Assembly: GCF_003432485.1 (NCBI RefSeq)
Contig: NZ_QVNQ01000013.1
Location: 62,001 to 126,000, forward strand
Reading direction: 5' to 3'
Length of the DNA stretch: 64,000 nt
From: Actinomadura spongiicola
Lineage (GTDB): Bacteria > Actinomycetota > Actinomycetes > Streptosporangiales > Streptosporangiaceae
Shown here piece by piece: positions 49,558-57,750 of this stretch. Within the stretch, counting starts at the first letter, position 1. Every line of letters starts with the position of its first letter. The notes beneath the pieces are model-generated. The model saw only the letters and a program-made list of their open reading frames with translations, was not told where the DNA came from and did not search any database. The position numbers and the translations under genes were made by a program.

Positions 49558-49652
49558 GATCACCTGGCGTCAAACATAAAGGTGACGCCAATAGGTGATC
49601 TCTCCGGTGATCAGCCGATCGTCACGGATCACGTCGTACGTCTCAGTGACGC
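49558..49652. repeat. Bulged inverted repeat and GATC/GTGACGC motif cluster
   Basis: GATCACCT-GGCGTCA (49558-49572) pairs with TGACGCC-AAT-AGGTGATC (49583-49600), a 15-bp stem with one three-base bulge and a ten-base loop. GTGACGC recurs at 49582-49588 and 49646-49652, and GATCA-containing words recur at about 49607, 49626, 49655 and 49697. The cluster is on the 3' side of the sigma-like gene, and GTGACGC and its complement also form the dyad at 50628-50645 on its 5' side. Confidence 0.5.
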
Positions 49653-49722
49653 ACTGATCATGACCGTCCGTTCGGCATTCGTGATTCACTCGTAATTGAT
49701 CATGCTCGGGGCCACCCAGGCC

Positions 49723-49756
49723 AGTAGGGAGGGACCCCTAGGGGTCCCTCCCTACT
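49723..49756. terminator. 34-bp perfect palindrome
   Basis: A loopless perfect dyad of 17-bp arms (AGTAGGGAGGGACCCCT and its complement) ends nine bases from the stop of the leftward sigma-like gene. It would form a very stable RNA hairpin on either strand, so it is a good bidirectional terminator, though no T-run follows. Confidence 0.65.
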
Positions 49757-49764
49757 GCCCTCCT

Positions 49765-50607
49765 TTACTCTGCCTGCTCCGCGTGACTAGTCGTTTCGCT
49801 CGGGCGCATGCTCTTGTGCACCATTTCGTCGCGCGCGTCGTCAAGACGCTCGGAAAGCGTCTCCCACTCCCGACGTCCCTTGTCCCGCGTGCGACGGACG
49901 TTCCAGCGTGAGCCGTAGGCTCCGCCGTGTTCGGCTTGCGCGACGGTAGAGAGAATGCCCGCACGCTTCAGATCGTCCGCTTCGCTAGCCAGGAAAATGA
50001 TCTTTGCCAGCGTCGGGAACTCGCTACCGTCACCCCATGCTTTGCGCATGATCGCTTCGCTGAGCTGTGAGACGCCGTTCGCCGTTGCGAGTGCCGTCAC
50101 GTTCTCAGCGTGCGGGACTCCGCGCATGCGCTGAGCGCCGGGGGTTTCGGTGATCTCGTCTGGCGGAACGTCCAGCCGGTACCCGTTGCGCGCCGCAGCG
50201 TCCCGGACTGCCCAGCGCAGAAGAGTCTTGCGCGTGATGATCGTGGTCTGTCCGTCCTTACGGCGGTACTGCCACGCTGCCACTTCGCGGGAGTCGACCC
50301 ACAGCGAAGCGGTAGGGCAGGACTTCAGCACGTCCCGCAGACGTGAGGCGAACATCAGAACGGCATCTTGCGTGACGTCGTCCGAGACGTCATCGGTGCC
50401 GTAGACGCCGTGCCCGCTTCGCGTGACGGTTGCGCTTCCGTCCATGCGCTTACGTGACCGCGTTCCGTCGACCGCGCGGCAGTAGCCGCGTGCCAGCGTG
50501 CGCACGTCCGCCCAATCATCGGGGGTCACTCGGGACATGTCCTCTGGGGTGAGATCACCACCCGGAACGTTGATCGGGATTGCCCTTCCCGGAATCCAGT
50601 TCGACAC
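49765..50607 (-). CDS. Sigma-factor-like or regulatory protein of unknown class
   Basis: 280 residues from GTG 50607, seven bases after GGAG. TDDVSDDVTQDAVLMFASRLRDV resembles sigma-70 region 2 (DxxDxxQDAxL), and the helical middle TRKTLLRWAVRDAAARNGYRL could follow as a helix-turn-helix. The C-terminal half (SQLSEAIMRKAWGDGSEFPTLAKIIFLASEADDLKRAGILSTVAQAEHGGAYGSRWNVRRTR) contains a second possible helix-turn-helix. No region 4 is clear, so the match is tentative. It stands alone between repeat clusters, which suggests it controls, or acts on, that DNA. Confidence 0.55.
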   Translation of the reverse strand: MSNWIPGRAIPINVPGGDLTPEDMSRVTPDDWADVRTLARGYCRAVDGTRSRKRMDGSATVTRSGHGVYGTDDVSDDVTQDAVLMFASRLRDVLKSCPTASLWVDSREVAAWQYRRKDGQTTIITRKTLLRWAVRDAAARNGYRLDVPPDEITETPGAQRMRGVPHAENVTALATANGVSQLSEAIMRKAWGDGSEFPTLAKIIFLASEADDLKRAGILSTVAQAEHGGAYGSRWNVRRTRDKGRREWETLSERLDDARDEMVHKSMRPSETTSHAEQAE

Positions 50608-50627
50608 GATCCGACTCCGATCGTTTC

Positions 50628-50668
50628 GTGACGCTTGCGCGTCACTCTTGTGTTCTGCTACCTACTAT
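50628..50668 (-). promoter_or_regulatory. Dyad GTGACGC-TTGC-GCGTCAC plus 20-bp motif
   Basis: GTGACGC (50628-50634) and GCGTCAC (50639-50645) form a dyad about 20 bases upstream of GTG 50607. The 20-bp motif TGTGTTCTGCTACCTACTAT follows at 50649-50668 and matches 23476-23495. Read leftwards this is ATAGTAGGTAGCAGAACACA, then the dyad, then the gene, as expected for a promoter with an operator. Confidence 0.55.
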
Positions 50669-51522
50669 TAAACCTCCCATTGTCCGGGAATGCAATATGT
50701 CCGGAGTCGCTATTTCGAGGCCATTGACGGCCGTGTGACCAGGCATTTTGCGGAGCCGTGCGCGCCACACATTGATCATTCTCGAAGGATTGATCAGCCC
50801 AGGGTCCATTCTAGGGCTATATCAAAGAATAAAGCCAACAGGACCTTCCCTCTCATGCCAACAAAGAGACACTCCATTGGCTTTCATCGAACCCCCGTCC
50901 CGCCTCAACCAAGCCACCTCCGCCTCTGGTTAGTCCTTCTGACTAGCCAGTCGCGGTTTCATAGAGGTGTGCTGGGACGTCCTAAGCTGGTCAAATGTGC
51001 CAGTTCTCCCGCCTGATCCTAAGTGGGCGGGCTATTGGGTTCCCTAATAGGGGGCGCTGCAGGTTCCTAGGTTCGTTTGGTGAATACAGCGGGAGGGCAC
51101 ACGAATGGTGGCCGAGCTCCTGTTCTCTGCGCCGATTGCATCTGGGCGCGTTGCTGATGGCTCGGCCTGAACTGGCGGGCTGCCTCCAGGTAAGCCGCGA
51201 GCCACGTGCGCGAGAAAGTGCCTGCATTGATAGGACGGTAAATGCCTAGGCTGTCCCGGTCGGCTTTTTCTCAGGCTTGGGAGGCCTATCTCACGCCCAG
51301 CACGGCGAGAGCGGCCGGCTTGGGCTGATCGAGCCCTCGCGCAGGCCTTGGGAAGTTCTTTAGAAGATAACATTACTCGGCCAAGCCAGAATCAGTTCTT
51401 GGGTTTTCGGAGGCTTCGGCCACACAGCTGCGGGGATTGCCGGAGGCCAGCCCCGTCCCCCTGGCTCGTCACGGCGTGCACGGTCTACCGCAAAGCGGGC
51501 AGTCACAAGATGCTGCATCCGT
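50669..51522. other. Intergenic stretch without a supported gene
   Basis: 854 bp between the sigma-like gene's promoter and the IS element. Base composition is lower in GC than elsewhere in the window, and six frames give only short, unbiased ORFs. Two GATTGATCA-like words occur at 50768-50805 and a CCCGCC...GGCGGG hairpin near 51008-51030. It may be degraded DNA or the remains of an origin or integration site. Confidence 0.4.
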
Positions 51523-51537
51523 GAGCTGATTCCAACC

Positions 51538-52308
51538 TCATTCGGCTTGGTGGTGAAGAGTGAGGATGGCTTGGACGATGGCGGTCAGGCGGCTGGGTGA
51601 GCAGCGGGCCTTCCGCAGGATGTGCCAGCGCTTGAGGGTCGCGGCGCCCTGTTCGCCGAGCGCGCGGACCTTGGCGTGGTAGCGGTTGAACAGCTTCTTG
51701 CGTTTGCCGAGCTTGCGGCGCTTCTTGCGCTTGTAGGGGGTGCCGACCGCGCCGCCGGCTCCAACGTAGGCCTTGTCGGCGTAGCAGGCGATCGCGCGGC
51801 TGGTGAGGGCGTGGATGATGCCGTGGGTGCGGGCGGCGGTCAGATCGTGCGTCGAGCCGGGCAGCGCCGGGGAAGCCCAGATCAGCTCGCCGTTGGGGTC
51901 GGTGAGGAACTGGATGTTCACCCCGTGCCGGTGGTGCTTGCCGCTGTGGTACAGCCGGTCGTTAGGGCCGGACAGGCGGTCGATCGGGGCGAGGGTGCCG
52001 TCCAGGATCACGAACGCCTTGCGCTGGGCGATCCGCATCGCCTCGCGTAGATCGGGGGCCTGGTCGGCCAGCAGCGCGATGACCTCGGTGACGTAGCGGT
52101 GCGCGGTCGCCGCGCCGATCCCGAACGCTGCGGCCAGGCGGGCGAAGGTGTCGTTGCGGCGCAGGTGCACCAGGACCAGGAGGGCCTGGCGCTCGGGGTT
52201 CAGCGCTCGCCATCGCGACCCGATCCGGTCCCGGTGATCGCGGACCAGCCCGGTAACGAAGGTCAGGGTCGGACGCGACAGATCCAGCGCGGCACGGTAG
52301 AACAGCAC
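51538..52308 (-). CDS. IS5-family (DDE_Tnp_4-type) transposase
   Basis: 256 residues if started at GTG 52308, six bases after AGGAG; TTG 52329 would add seven residues. An N-terminal helix-turn-helix (FARLAAAFGIGAATAHRYVTEVIALL) precedes the catalytic core: ILDGTLAPIDR (first Asp), HRHGVNIQFLTDPNGELIWASPALPGSTHD (second Asp), and CYADKAYVGAG...KKLFNRYHAKVRALGEQGAATLKRW at the C terminus, as in IS1031/IS427-group transposases. It appears intact. Confidence 0.88.
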   Translation of the reverse strand: MLFYRAALDLSRPTLTFVTGLVRDHRDRIGSRWRALNPERQALLVLVHLRRNDTFARLAAAFGIGAATAHRYVTEVIALLADQAPDLREAMRIAQRKAFVILDGTLAPIDRLSGPNDRLYHSGKHHRHGVNIQFLTDPNGELIWASPALPGSTHDLTAARTHGIIHALTSRAIACYADKAYVGAGGAVGTPYKRKKRRKLGKRKKLFNRYHAKVRALGEQGAATLKRWHILRKARCSPSRLTAIVQAILTLHHQAE

Positions 52309-52310
52309 AT

Positions 52311-52368
52311 GAAGCTCCTGTGCGGACAAGGTTGATCTTGGTCGACAACCTCATCTAGCAGGAGCTTC
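52311..52368 (-). promoter_or_regulatory. Inverted repeat masking the transposase ribosome binding site
   Basis: In the leftward transcript, GAAGCTCCTG (from 52368-52359) can pair over 10 bp with CAGGAGCTTC (52320-52311), which contains the AGGAG ribosome binding site of the transposase. Transcripts reading into the IS from outside would carry both arms and hide the site; transcripts started inside would not. This is the layout used by IS10 and IS50 to stop activation by neighbouring promoters. Confidence 0.5.
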
Positions 52369-52479
52369 ACTCATTCACCGCCCACATCCGTCGCCCGCGA
52401 CGAACCCGTGACCTGCACACTCAGGTTGGAATGGGCTCCGTGGTGGCTATGAACGCCGATGTTTACTGGCGAGCGCTTC

Positions 52480-53592
52480 TCACCGTTGGGTAGGCCGAAC
52501 GAAGCCGACCAGGTCGGCGCGCCGGCCGTAGGAGTCGACGGCGATGCCGGGACGGCACGTGGTGCACCGGGCGTTGATCATTTGGTGGGCGTTGAGGACG
52601 ATGCCGACGTGTCCGGGATTGCTGGGGCTGCTGCCCGGGCCGGAGTTGAAGAAGACCAGGTCTCCGGGTTGCTGGTTGCCCCGGCGGATGTGGGTGCCGT
52701 GGCGCCATTGGTCGAAGGTGGTGCGGGGGATGCTGATGCCGGCGGCGCGGTAGGCCATCATGGTCAGCCCGGAGCAGTCGTAGGCGTCAGGACCGTCGGC
52801 TCCCCAGATGTAAGGTTTGCCGAGCTGCGCGCGGGCGTAGGTGATCACCTTGGCGGCTGTGCCGCTGGCGGGCTGGGCGGGGACACCGCCGGGCTGGCAG
52901 GAGACGTTGTTGGCCGCAGTGATCGTTTGGACGCTGTCGTGGGCGTAGCGGCGGGCCCAGTTCAGCACTTTGCCGATGTATTCGGTGGAGCCGTTGTAGC
53001 GCAGCAGGGCGTTGGGGATGTTGGTGGGGGCGCCGTAGGCTTTGAGCATGTTGGCTGCCGCGGGGATGGCGTCGGAGGGGTCGTAGACGTTGGCCCAGCC
53101 GTCGCCGTTGCCGTCGATGGCGAATCCTCCGTCTCGTTCGCGGTCCTGCCAACGCTGGCGAGGTGGTCCGCCCCAGTTGTCGGTGGCCTTACCACCGATA
53201 CCGATCTGCATGGGCCCGGCGGCTCCGGCCAAGTTGGCGCCGGAGCGCACTCCAGAGCCGGGCCGCAGGTCACGTCCGTGGTCGGATTCGACCTTGCCGA
53301 TGCCAGCCAGGATCGTCCAAGGGATACCGGACTCGTTGCCGACCTTCCGATAAAGGGCCAGGTAGTTGGCGGGGATGGTGCCTTCGGCTTCATCTGAGGT
53401 GCCGGGCTGAGGTAGGCATCCGGCCGGGCTGGTGTCGCTGCCGGTTCCGGCGCCGAGGAACACCGCGACCAGGACCATGAGCGCTCCGGCAGCAACGGCC
53501 AGCCAGAGTTGGACCGCTCCGGTGTCACCGCTCAGGGCGCGCGGCCCGACCCTCTTGCGGCTAACCGGGGCTCGCATCGGTGTCTCCGGCAT
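52480..53592 (-). CDS. Lytic transglycosylase-NlpC/P60 peptidoglycan hydrolase
   Basis: 370 residues. One N-terminal membrane anchor (LWLAVAAGALMVLVAVFLGAG); a lytic-transglycosylase-like domain (YLALYRKVGNESGIPWTILAGIGKVESDHGRD...AAGPMQIG) with the catalytic Glu in KVESDHG; and a C-terminal NlpC/P60 domain with YDCSGLTMMAYRAAG (Cys), GHVGIVL (His) and a distal polar residue. This VirB1-like pair opens peptidoglycan for the conjugation channel. The first ATG overlaps the lipoprotein gene by 32 bases; ATG 53577 is an alternative. Confidence 0.92.
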   Translation of the reverse strand: MPETPMRAPVSRKRVGPRALSGDTGAVQLWLAVAAGALMVLVAVFLGAGTGSDTSPAGCLPQPGTSDEAEGTIPANYLALYRKVGNESGIPWTILAGIGKVESDHGRDLRPGSGVRSGANLAGAAGPMQIGIGGKATDNWGGPPRQRWQDRERDGGFAIDGNGDGWANVYDPSDAIPAAANMLKAYGAPTNIPNALLRYNGSTEYIGKVLNWARRYAHDSVQTITAANNVSCQPGGVPAQPASGTAAKVITYARAQLGKPYIWGADGPDAYDCSGLTMMAYRAAGISIPRTTFDQWRHGTHIRRGNQQPGDLVFFNSGPGSSPSNPGHVGIVLNAHQMINARCTTCRPGIAVDSYGRRADLVGFVRPTQR

Positions 53593-54184
53593 TGCCAGCG
53601 TTGGCGGGTTGGATGTCGTGGACGGCCCAGCCGTCTTGGCCGGTCTTTACGGTGGTGACGGCGAGATGCTGAGTGCGCTGGCGGCGGCCCGCCGTGGTGG
53701 TGACGTCCTGCTGCAGGTCGATGAGAACGATGAGCGAGCTCGGGCCGATGGTGCGGATCTTGATCGCCGTGGCGTGCGCGGCGGCGATCTCGTGGTTGCG
53801 TATGCGTTGCGTTTGAAGGGAAGGGGTGCTTGCCGCGCGAGCCAGCGCGGCGTACAGCTCGGGTGTGGTCATGGGCCGCAGTCGCGCGAGGTAAGTCTGC
53901 GGTGGTCGGTCATATCGGTGGCTGCCGTAGGCCATGGTGAAGCCGACCGCTAGCCGAATCGCGCCGGTGAGCTGTTGCTGGGTGAGCGGGAGCAGCTCGG
54001 TCACGTCGGCCGTTGCTGCGGCGGTGAGTGCCGGGGTAGGGCTGGTCGATGAAGTTGTGGTGCGGTGGTCGGCGTTCACCGGGGGCCGCAGTGCGCATGC
54101 TGTGAGCGTCGACGCGGTTAGGCAGGCGGCGACCGCCAGGCGGTGAGCGGAGAGGGGGCGCTCAGATCTCATTGGTGTCTCCAT
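53561..54184 (-). CDS. T4SS-associated lipoprotein
   Basis: 207 residues. LAVAACLTASTLTACALRPP is a lipoprotein signal with an LTAC lipobox. The remainder is an NTF2-like domain (LTQQQLTGAIRLAVGFTMAYGSHRYDRPPQTYLARLRPMTTPELYAALARAAST; RTIGPSSLIVLIDLQQDVTTTAGRRQRTQHLAVTTVKTGQDGWAVHDIQP). NTF2-like extracytoplasmic domains occur in the VirB8/TcpC components of T4SSs, so this may play that role. It overlaps neighbours on both sides. Confidence 0.65.
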   Translation of the reverse strand: METPMRSERPLSAHRLAVAACLTASTLTACALRPPVNADHRTTTSSTSPTPALTAAATADVTELLPLTQQQLTGAIRLAVGFTMAYGSHRYDRPPQTYLARLRPMTTPELYAALARAASTPSLQTQRIRNHEIAAAHATAIKIRTIGPSSLIVLIDLQQDVTTTAGRRQRTQHLAVTTVKTGQDGWAVHDIQPANAGNAGDTDASPG

Positions 54185-55085
54185 GGGGCGGAAACGGGCG
54201 GGCGTAGCGGGCCAGGGTGCTGAGCCGCAGCCGTGGGGGTCCGCCGCGAGAGGTGGCGTGGAGCCAGATCGGTCCGGCTGGTCCCAGCTGCTCGTCTCTG
54301 ATCGCGTCGGGTGTGGTGGTGAACACCGGGACGGGGGGCGTGCCGATGGCGGCGTGAAGGTTGGTTTCGCGTCGCCGACTGCTGGTCCAGATCAGCACGG
54401 GAGTGGTGAAGCCGTCGGCGGTGGCGAGGTTGGCGTAGCCGCGCAGCTTGTCGACGACCTTCTTCAGAGGGCGCTGGGTCCCGGTGTCGTACTCGACGAA
54501 GAAATCGACACATACGCCGTGTTCGCACCAGCGTCCGTAGCCGTCGGGGCGGATGTAGGGCGCCCAGGTTTTGCTGCAGCGGCGTTCGGGCCACCAGTGG
54601 ACCAGGTCGGCCGCGGGGTGATGGCGGGCGGCGGCGGCCAGGGCGGTGAAGATCCCGTTGACGCCGATCAGGTGCGCGAGCTGGGGCGACAATGCCCAGG
54701 CCAGGATCCGGTCGCGGCGGTAGCCCAGGTCGGCGAAGGGGATGCCTTGGTCGGCGGCGATCACGTGGGCGCCGGCTTGGCCGATGGTGTAGTGCAGGGG
54801 CGCGGTCCCTTTGCCTGGGGGGAGCAGGGGCCGGAACCGCTCTACTGCTCCGAGGTTGGTCAGGCGGAGCATGCCGCGGCGGGCGCGGTCGGCGTTGGGG
54901 TAGGCGAGCTGGGCGATCTGCCCGGTGGTGAGGACGTGATGGTCCCACAGGGCGCGCAGGACATGGAGGTCGCGTTGGGTCAGTCGGGAGGCCAGCAACA
55001 TCGGTACCAGCTGCTTGAGTCCACTGGTCGCTTTGGCGGCGTCGGGAGCAGACGGGGGAACCGGTGGAACGTAGCGGGTGGTCAT
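54162..55085 (-). CDS. Replication-relaxation family protein
   Basis: 307 residues from ATG 55085 behind GAGGAGG. A winged helix (LTQRDLHVLRALWDHHVLTTGQIAQLAYPNADRARRGMLRLTNLGAVERF) is followed by the replication-relaxation core (HYTIGQAGAHVIAADQGI, GVNGIFTALAAAARHH, WWPERRCS, YGRWCEHGVCVDFFVEYDTGTQRPLKKVVDKLRGYANLATADG). Members sit in actinobacterial T4SS operons and are thought to act with DNA processing. It may stand in for, or assist, a relaxase. Confidence 0.85.
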   Translation of the reverse strand: MTTRYVPPVPPSAPDAAKATSGLKQLVPMLLASRLTQRDLHVLRALWDHHVLTTGQIAQLAYPNADRARRGMLRLTNLGAVERFRPLLPPGKGTAPLHYTIGQAGAHVIAADQGIPFADLGYRRDRILAWALSPQLAHLIGVNGIFTALAAAARHHPAADLVHWWPERRCSKTWAPYIRPDGYGRWCEHGVCVDFFVEYDTGTQRPLKKVVDKLRGYANLATADGFTTPVLIWTSSRRRETNLHAAIGTPPVPVFTTTPDAIRDEQLGPAGPIWLHATSRGGPPRLRLSTLARYARPFPPHGDTNEI

Positions 55086-55134
55086 CGTCTTCCCCTCCTC
55101 GTCGGGGATGCGGTAGCCGCAGCGGGCGGGCGGG

Positions 55135-57750
55135 TCAGATGGACGTGGCGTCGGGGGCGGGAGGCGGTTCAGCGCGGGGATCGGCGCGTGGGTCGTCGGC
55201 GCGTGCCCGATGTGGACGCTGCTGAGGACGGGCGCCGTAGGTTTCGGCCGAAACGCGGCGGATCAGCTTGGCGCGCCCGGGGACGGCGGGTGGGAGCGGC
55301 CGGGTGCGCAGGGTGAAGGCGGAAGTCTCGGCCGCGTCGACGATCAGCCGGGTGCCGGCTTGGAAGGCGTCCAGGTGGGCGAGGTCGTGTTGGGAGAGGT
55401 TGGGGGCCATGTGGCGTTCGAGCGTTCGGGCGTCTTCGGGGGAGACGGCGAAGAAGACTTTGTTGCGGGCGTTGGCCGAGATCGCCTCGCGCAGCTCCCG
55501 CGACAGTTGCGCCAGGTCTTGGTGGGCGAGCACGACCGACAGCCGGTAGGCGCGGGCCTCGGCGAGCAGGTCGGCCAGGCCGTGCGGGAGGGTGAGGAAG
55601 TTGTGGCATTCGTCCACGTAAAGCGCGCTGTCGGCGCGGGCGCTTTGGCCGTGGCGGGTCCGGTTGGACACCGTTTCCCAGATCTTGGCCAGCATCAGCG
55701 AGCCGAACACCGCGCAGGCGTCGGCGCCGAGGATGCCTTTGGGGGCGCGGATCAGCAGCAGTCCACCGTCCAGCACCGTGGTGGGGTCGAAGGTGGAGGT
55801 CCCCGATCCGAGGGTGGAGCGGATGAAGTCGCGCAGCAGGAATGCGCGCAGCTTGTTCAGCACGGGGCCGGTGGCGTGCGCGCGTGCTCCGGGGGACAGA
55901 TTGTCGTACCAGGCCCAGAAGTCGGCCAGGATCGGGTCTCGGACCCGGGCGGTGTAAGGGGCCCGGTAGGCCGGGTCGGCCAGCAGCCGGGGGATGTCGG
56001 CCAGGGTGGCGTCGGGGGCGTGCCAGAGCGTCAGGCAGGCCGAGCGCAGGATGTCGTCGGTACGCGGTCCCCAGAAGTCCTTGTAGATCCGGTGGAAGAT
56101 GCCGACCAGGTTGTCGCTGGCCAGATGCGCGTCGGGTCCTTGCAGGACGTTCAGCGCCGGGCGGCGACGTTGGTCGGGGTCGAACAGGACAACTTTGTCG
56201 GCGGCGTGCTCGGGCAGCCGGGCGAGTAGGTCGACGATCAGGTCCCCTTTGGGGTCGATGACGACCGCGCCGCGCCCGGCTTGGGCGTCGGCCAGGATCA
56301 TGTGCGTCATCAGGGTCGACTTGCCGGATCCGGTGGCGCCGAGCACATGCATGTGGTGGCGTGCCTCGGCGACGCCCAGCGCGACCGGCCGCACGATCCC
56401 CGCGTCGCTCACACCCAGTTGCTTGGCGTCCGGGCCTGGCGTGGCAATGCCCGGAGGTGGCGGGACGGCTTTGGAGCCCGCCCTCGACAGGCCGGGAACG
56501 GCCGAGTCCCAGGGCAGATGCGCCAGCGCCGCTAGCTCGGTGACCGAGCACAGGTCGCCGCGTCGCATCCACCGACGCGCCAACATCGTCTCGGGATGCC
56601 AGAGCCGATGGCGGCGCAGGTAGTTGTGCCCCGCGTAGAGCGCGTAGGCGGAGGCGATCGCGTGCGCGCGCCCGCGCAGCCCGCGCCGCAGTTCACGCCG
56701 CACCGCGCGGTCCCCCTGCCGGGGTGTCACCGTGCCGTCCGAACTTGATGTGGTCGAGGACGACTTCGCGGCGGTGTCGAGAGTGGTCACGGGCACGGTG
56801 TCCGGGCTGATGGCCAGCGCGTAACTGATCGTCATCTCCCATTGCGGTTCCCGAGCCTTGTCCAAGATGGCGCGCACCTCGGTGGCGCGCTCGGGGTGGG
56901 CCATGTAAGCGCTGGTTGTGGGACGCCGTGCTGCCGCGGACGGGGTGATCAGGTCGAACAACCATCCCCAGGGCTGCTGCGACGCGGTGCTGCCGCGCAG
57001 TGCGGCCGCGGCACGGTGGGCCTTGGCCAGCCGCCGGCCGGTGGCGGGCCGGGCACAGATCTGCACGATCGCGCGCTGACCTGGGGACAGCCCGGAGGCG
57101 GCGCCGACCAAGGCGCGGAGCGGGTCGGCGCGATGGTCGGCGCGCAGCGGCAGCCAGTCGGGACGGGCCATCCGCAACCGGCCGCCCACCGCGACAGCAC
57201 CCGTTGGGAGGGGGGATGCCGAGGCCGGAGCGGTCTCAGTGCGGGCTGCGGGCCAGGCCGCCTCGATCGCCCGCTCGATGAATCCCAGCGGCACCGTGCC
57301 CGGCACCCACAACCGGATCTGGACGGCGGCGGTGTCCCACGCGTACTCCCAGGCCAGGTGCGGCTGCCCGGTCAGCAGCCGCTTGTAGGCCGGGCGCAGC
57401 AGGCCAAGGAGGTTGGCCCACAGCTCGTGTGCGGCATCCGGGTCCACCTCGGGCGGCGGCAGCACGGTGATCTGCCGCGCTCCCTCGGCGAGCCGGTCGT
57501 GCCGGCGCCGCCACCGCCAGTGCCGCACCGTCAGGAACGCCGTCACCGCGCAGACCAGCAGAGCGCCGCACAGCCACCCGTAGCTGCCGACAAAGTTTTC
57601 TGCCCTGTGGATAAGACTGTGGATGAACGCGTCCGGGTCGCGCAGGAACGGCGCTCCGGGTGGCTCGGTCGGCGAGGGACGCGGCGACCGGCTCTGGCAT
57701 GCGTTCTGGGACGGCCGGAGCCGGACCAGGCTCAATGGCGTAGAGCTCAT
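55135..57750 (-). CDS. VirD4/TraD-like coupling protein (T4CP)
   Basis: 871 residues. After a membrane segment near residue 55 (YGWLCGALLVCAVTAFLTV), the motor carries Walker A HVLGATGSGKSTLMT, Walker B LYVDECHNFL, and AHQDLAQLSRELREAISANARNKVFFAVSPEDARTL, as in TraD/TraG T4CPs. Such proteins bring the DNA-relaxase complex to the secretion channel. ATG 57750 overlaps the VirB4 stop (ATGA). The C-terminal tail is Pro/Arg-rich. Confidence 0.92.
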   Translation of the reverse strand: MSSTPLSLVRLRPSQNACQSRSPRPSPTEPPGAPFLRDPDAFIHSLIHRAENFVGSYGWLCGALLVCAVTAFLTVRHWRWRRRHDRLAEGARQITVLPPPEVDPDAAHELWANLLGLLRPAYKRLLTGQPHLAWEYAWDTAAVQIRLWVPGTVPLGFIERAIEAAWPAARTETAPASASPLPTGAVAVGGRLRMARPDWLPLRADHRADPLRALVGAASGLSPGQRAIVQICARPATGRRLAKAHRAAAALRGSTASQQPWGWLFDLITPSAAARRPTTSAYMAHPERATEVRAILDKAREPQWEMTISYALAISPDTVPVTTLDTAAKSSSTTSSSDGTVTPRQGDRAVRRELRRGLRGRAHAIASAYALYAGHNYLRRHRLWHPETMLARRWMRRGDLCSVTELAALAHLPWDSAVPGLSRAGSKAVPPPPGIATPGPDAKQLGVSDAGIVRPVALGVAEARHHMHVLGATGSGKSTLMTHMILADAQAGRGAVVIDPKGDLIVDLLARLPEHAADKVVLFDPDQRRRPALNVLQGPDAHLASDNLVGIFHRIYKDFWGPRTDDILRSACLTLWHAPDATLADIPRLLADPAYRAPYTARVRDPILADFWAWYDNLSPGARAHATGPVLNKLRAFLLRDFIRSTLGSGTSTFDPTTVLDGGLLLIRAPKGILGADACAVFGSLMLAKIWETVSNRTRHGQSARADSALYVDECHNFLTLPHGLADLLAEARAYRLSVVLAHQDLAQLSRELREAISANARNKVFFAVSPEDARTLERHMAPNLSQHDLAHLDAFQAGTRLIVDAAETSAFTLRTRPLPPAVPGRAKLIRRVSAETYGARPQQRPHRARADDPRADPRAEPPPAPDATSI

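Larger units (their letters stand above)
51523..52438 (-). mobile_element. IS5-like insertion sequence, 916 bp
   Basis: Imperfect 18-bp terminal inverted repeats are visible: GAGCTGATTCCAACCTCA at 51523-51540 and the complement of GAGCCCATTCCAACCTGA at 52421-52438 (15 of 18 match). They are flanked by CGT on both sides (51520-51522 and 52439-52441), a possible 3-bp target duplication. The element holds one DDE transposase gene whose stop lies inside the left repeat. It has landed 41 bp downstream of the NlpC/P60 gene of the T4SS operon. Confidence 0.8.

Noticed and set aside
50649..50668. SOS (LexA) box at the shared 20-bp motif
   Set aside because: AGAACACA resembles half of a LexA box, but the symmetric half is absent in both copies.
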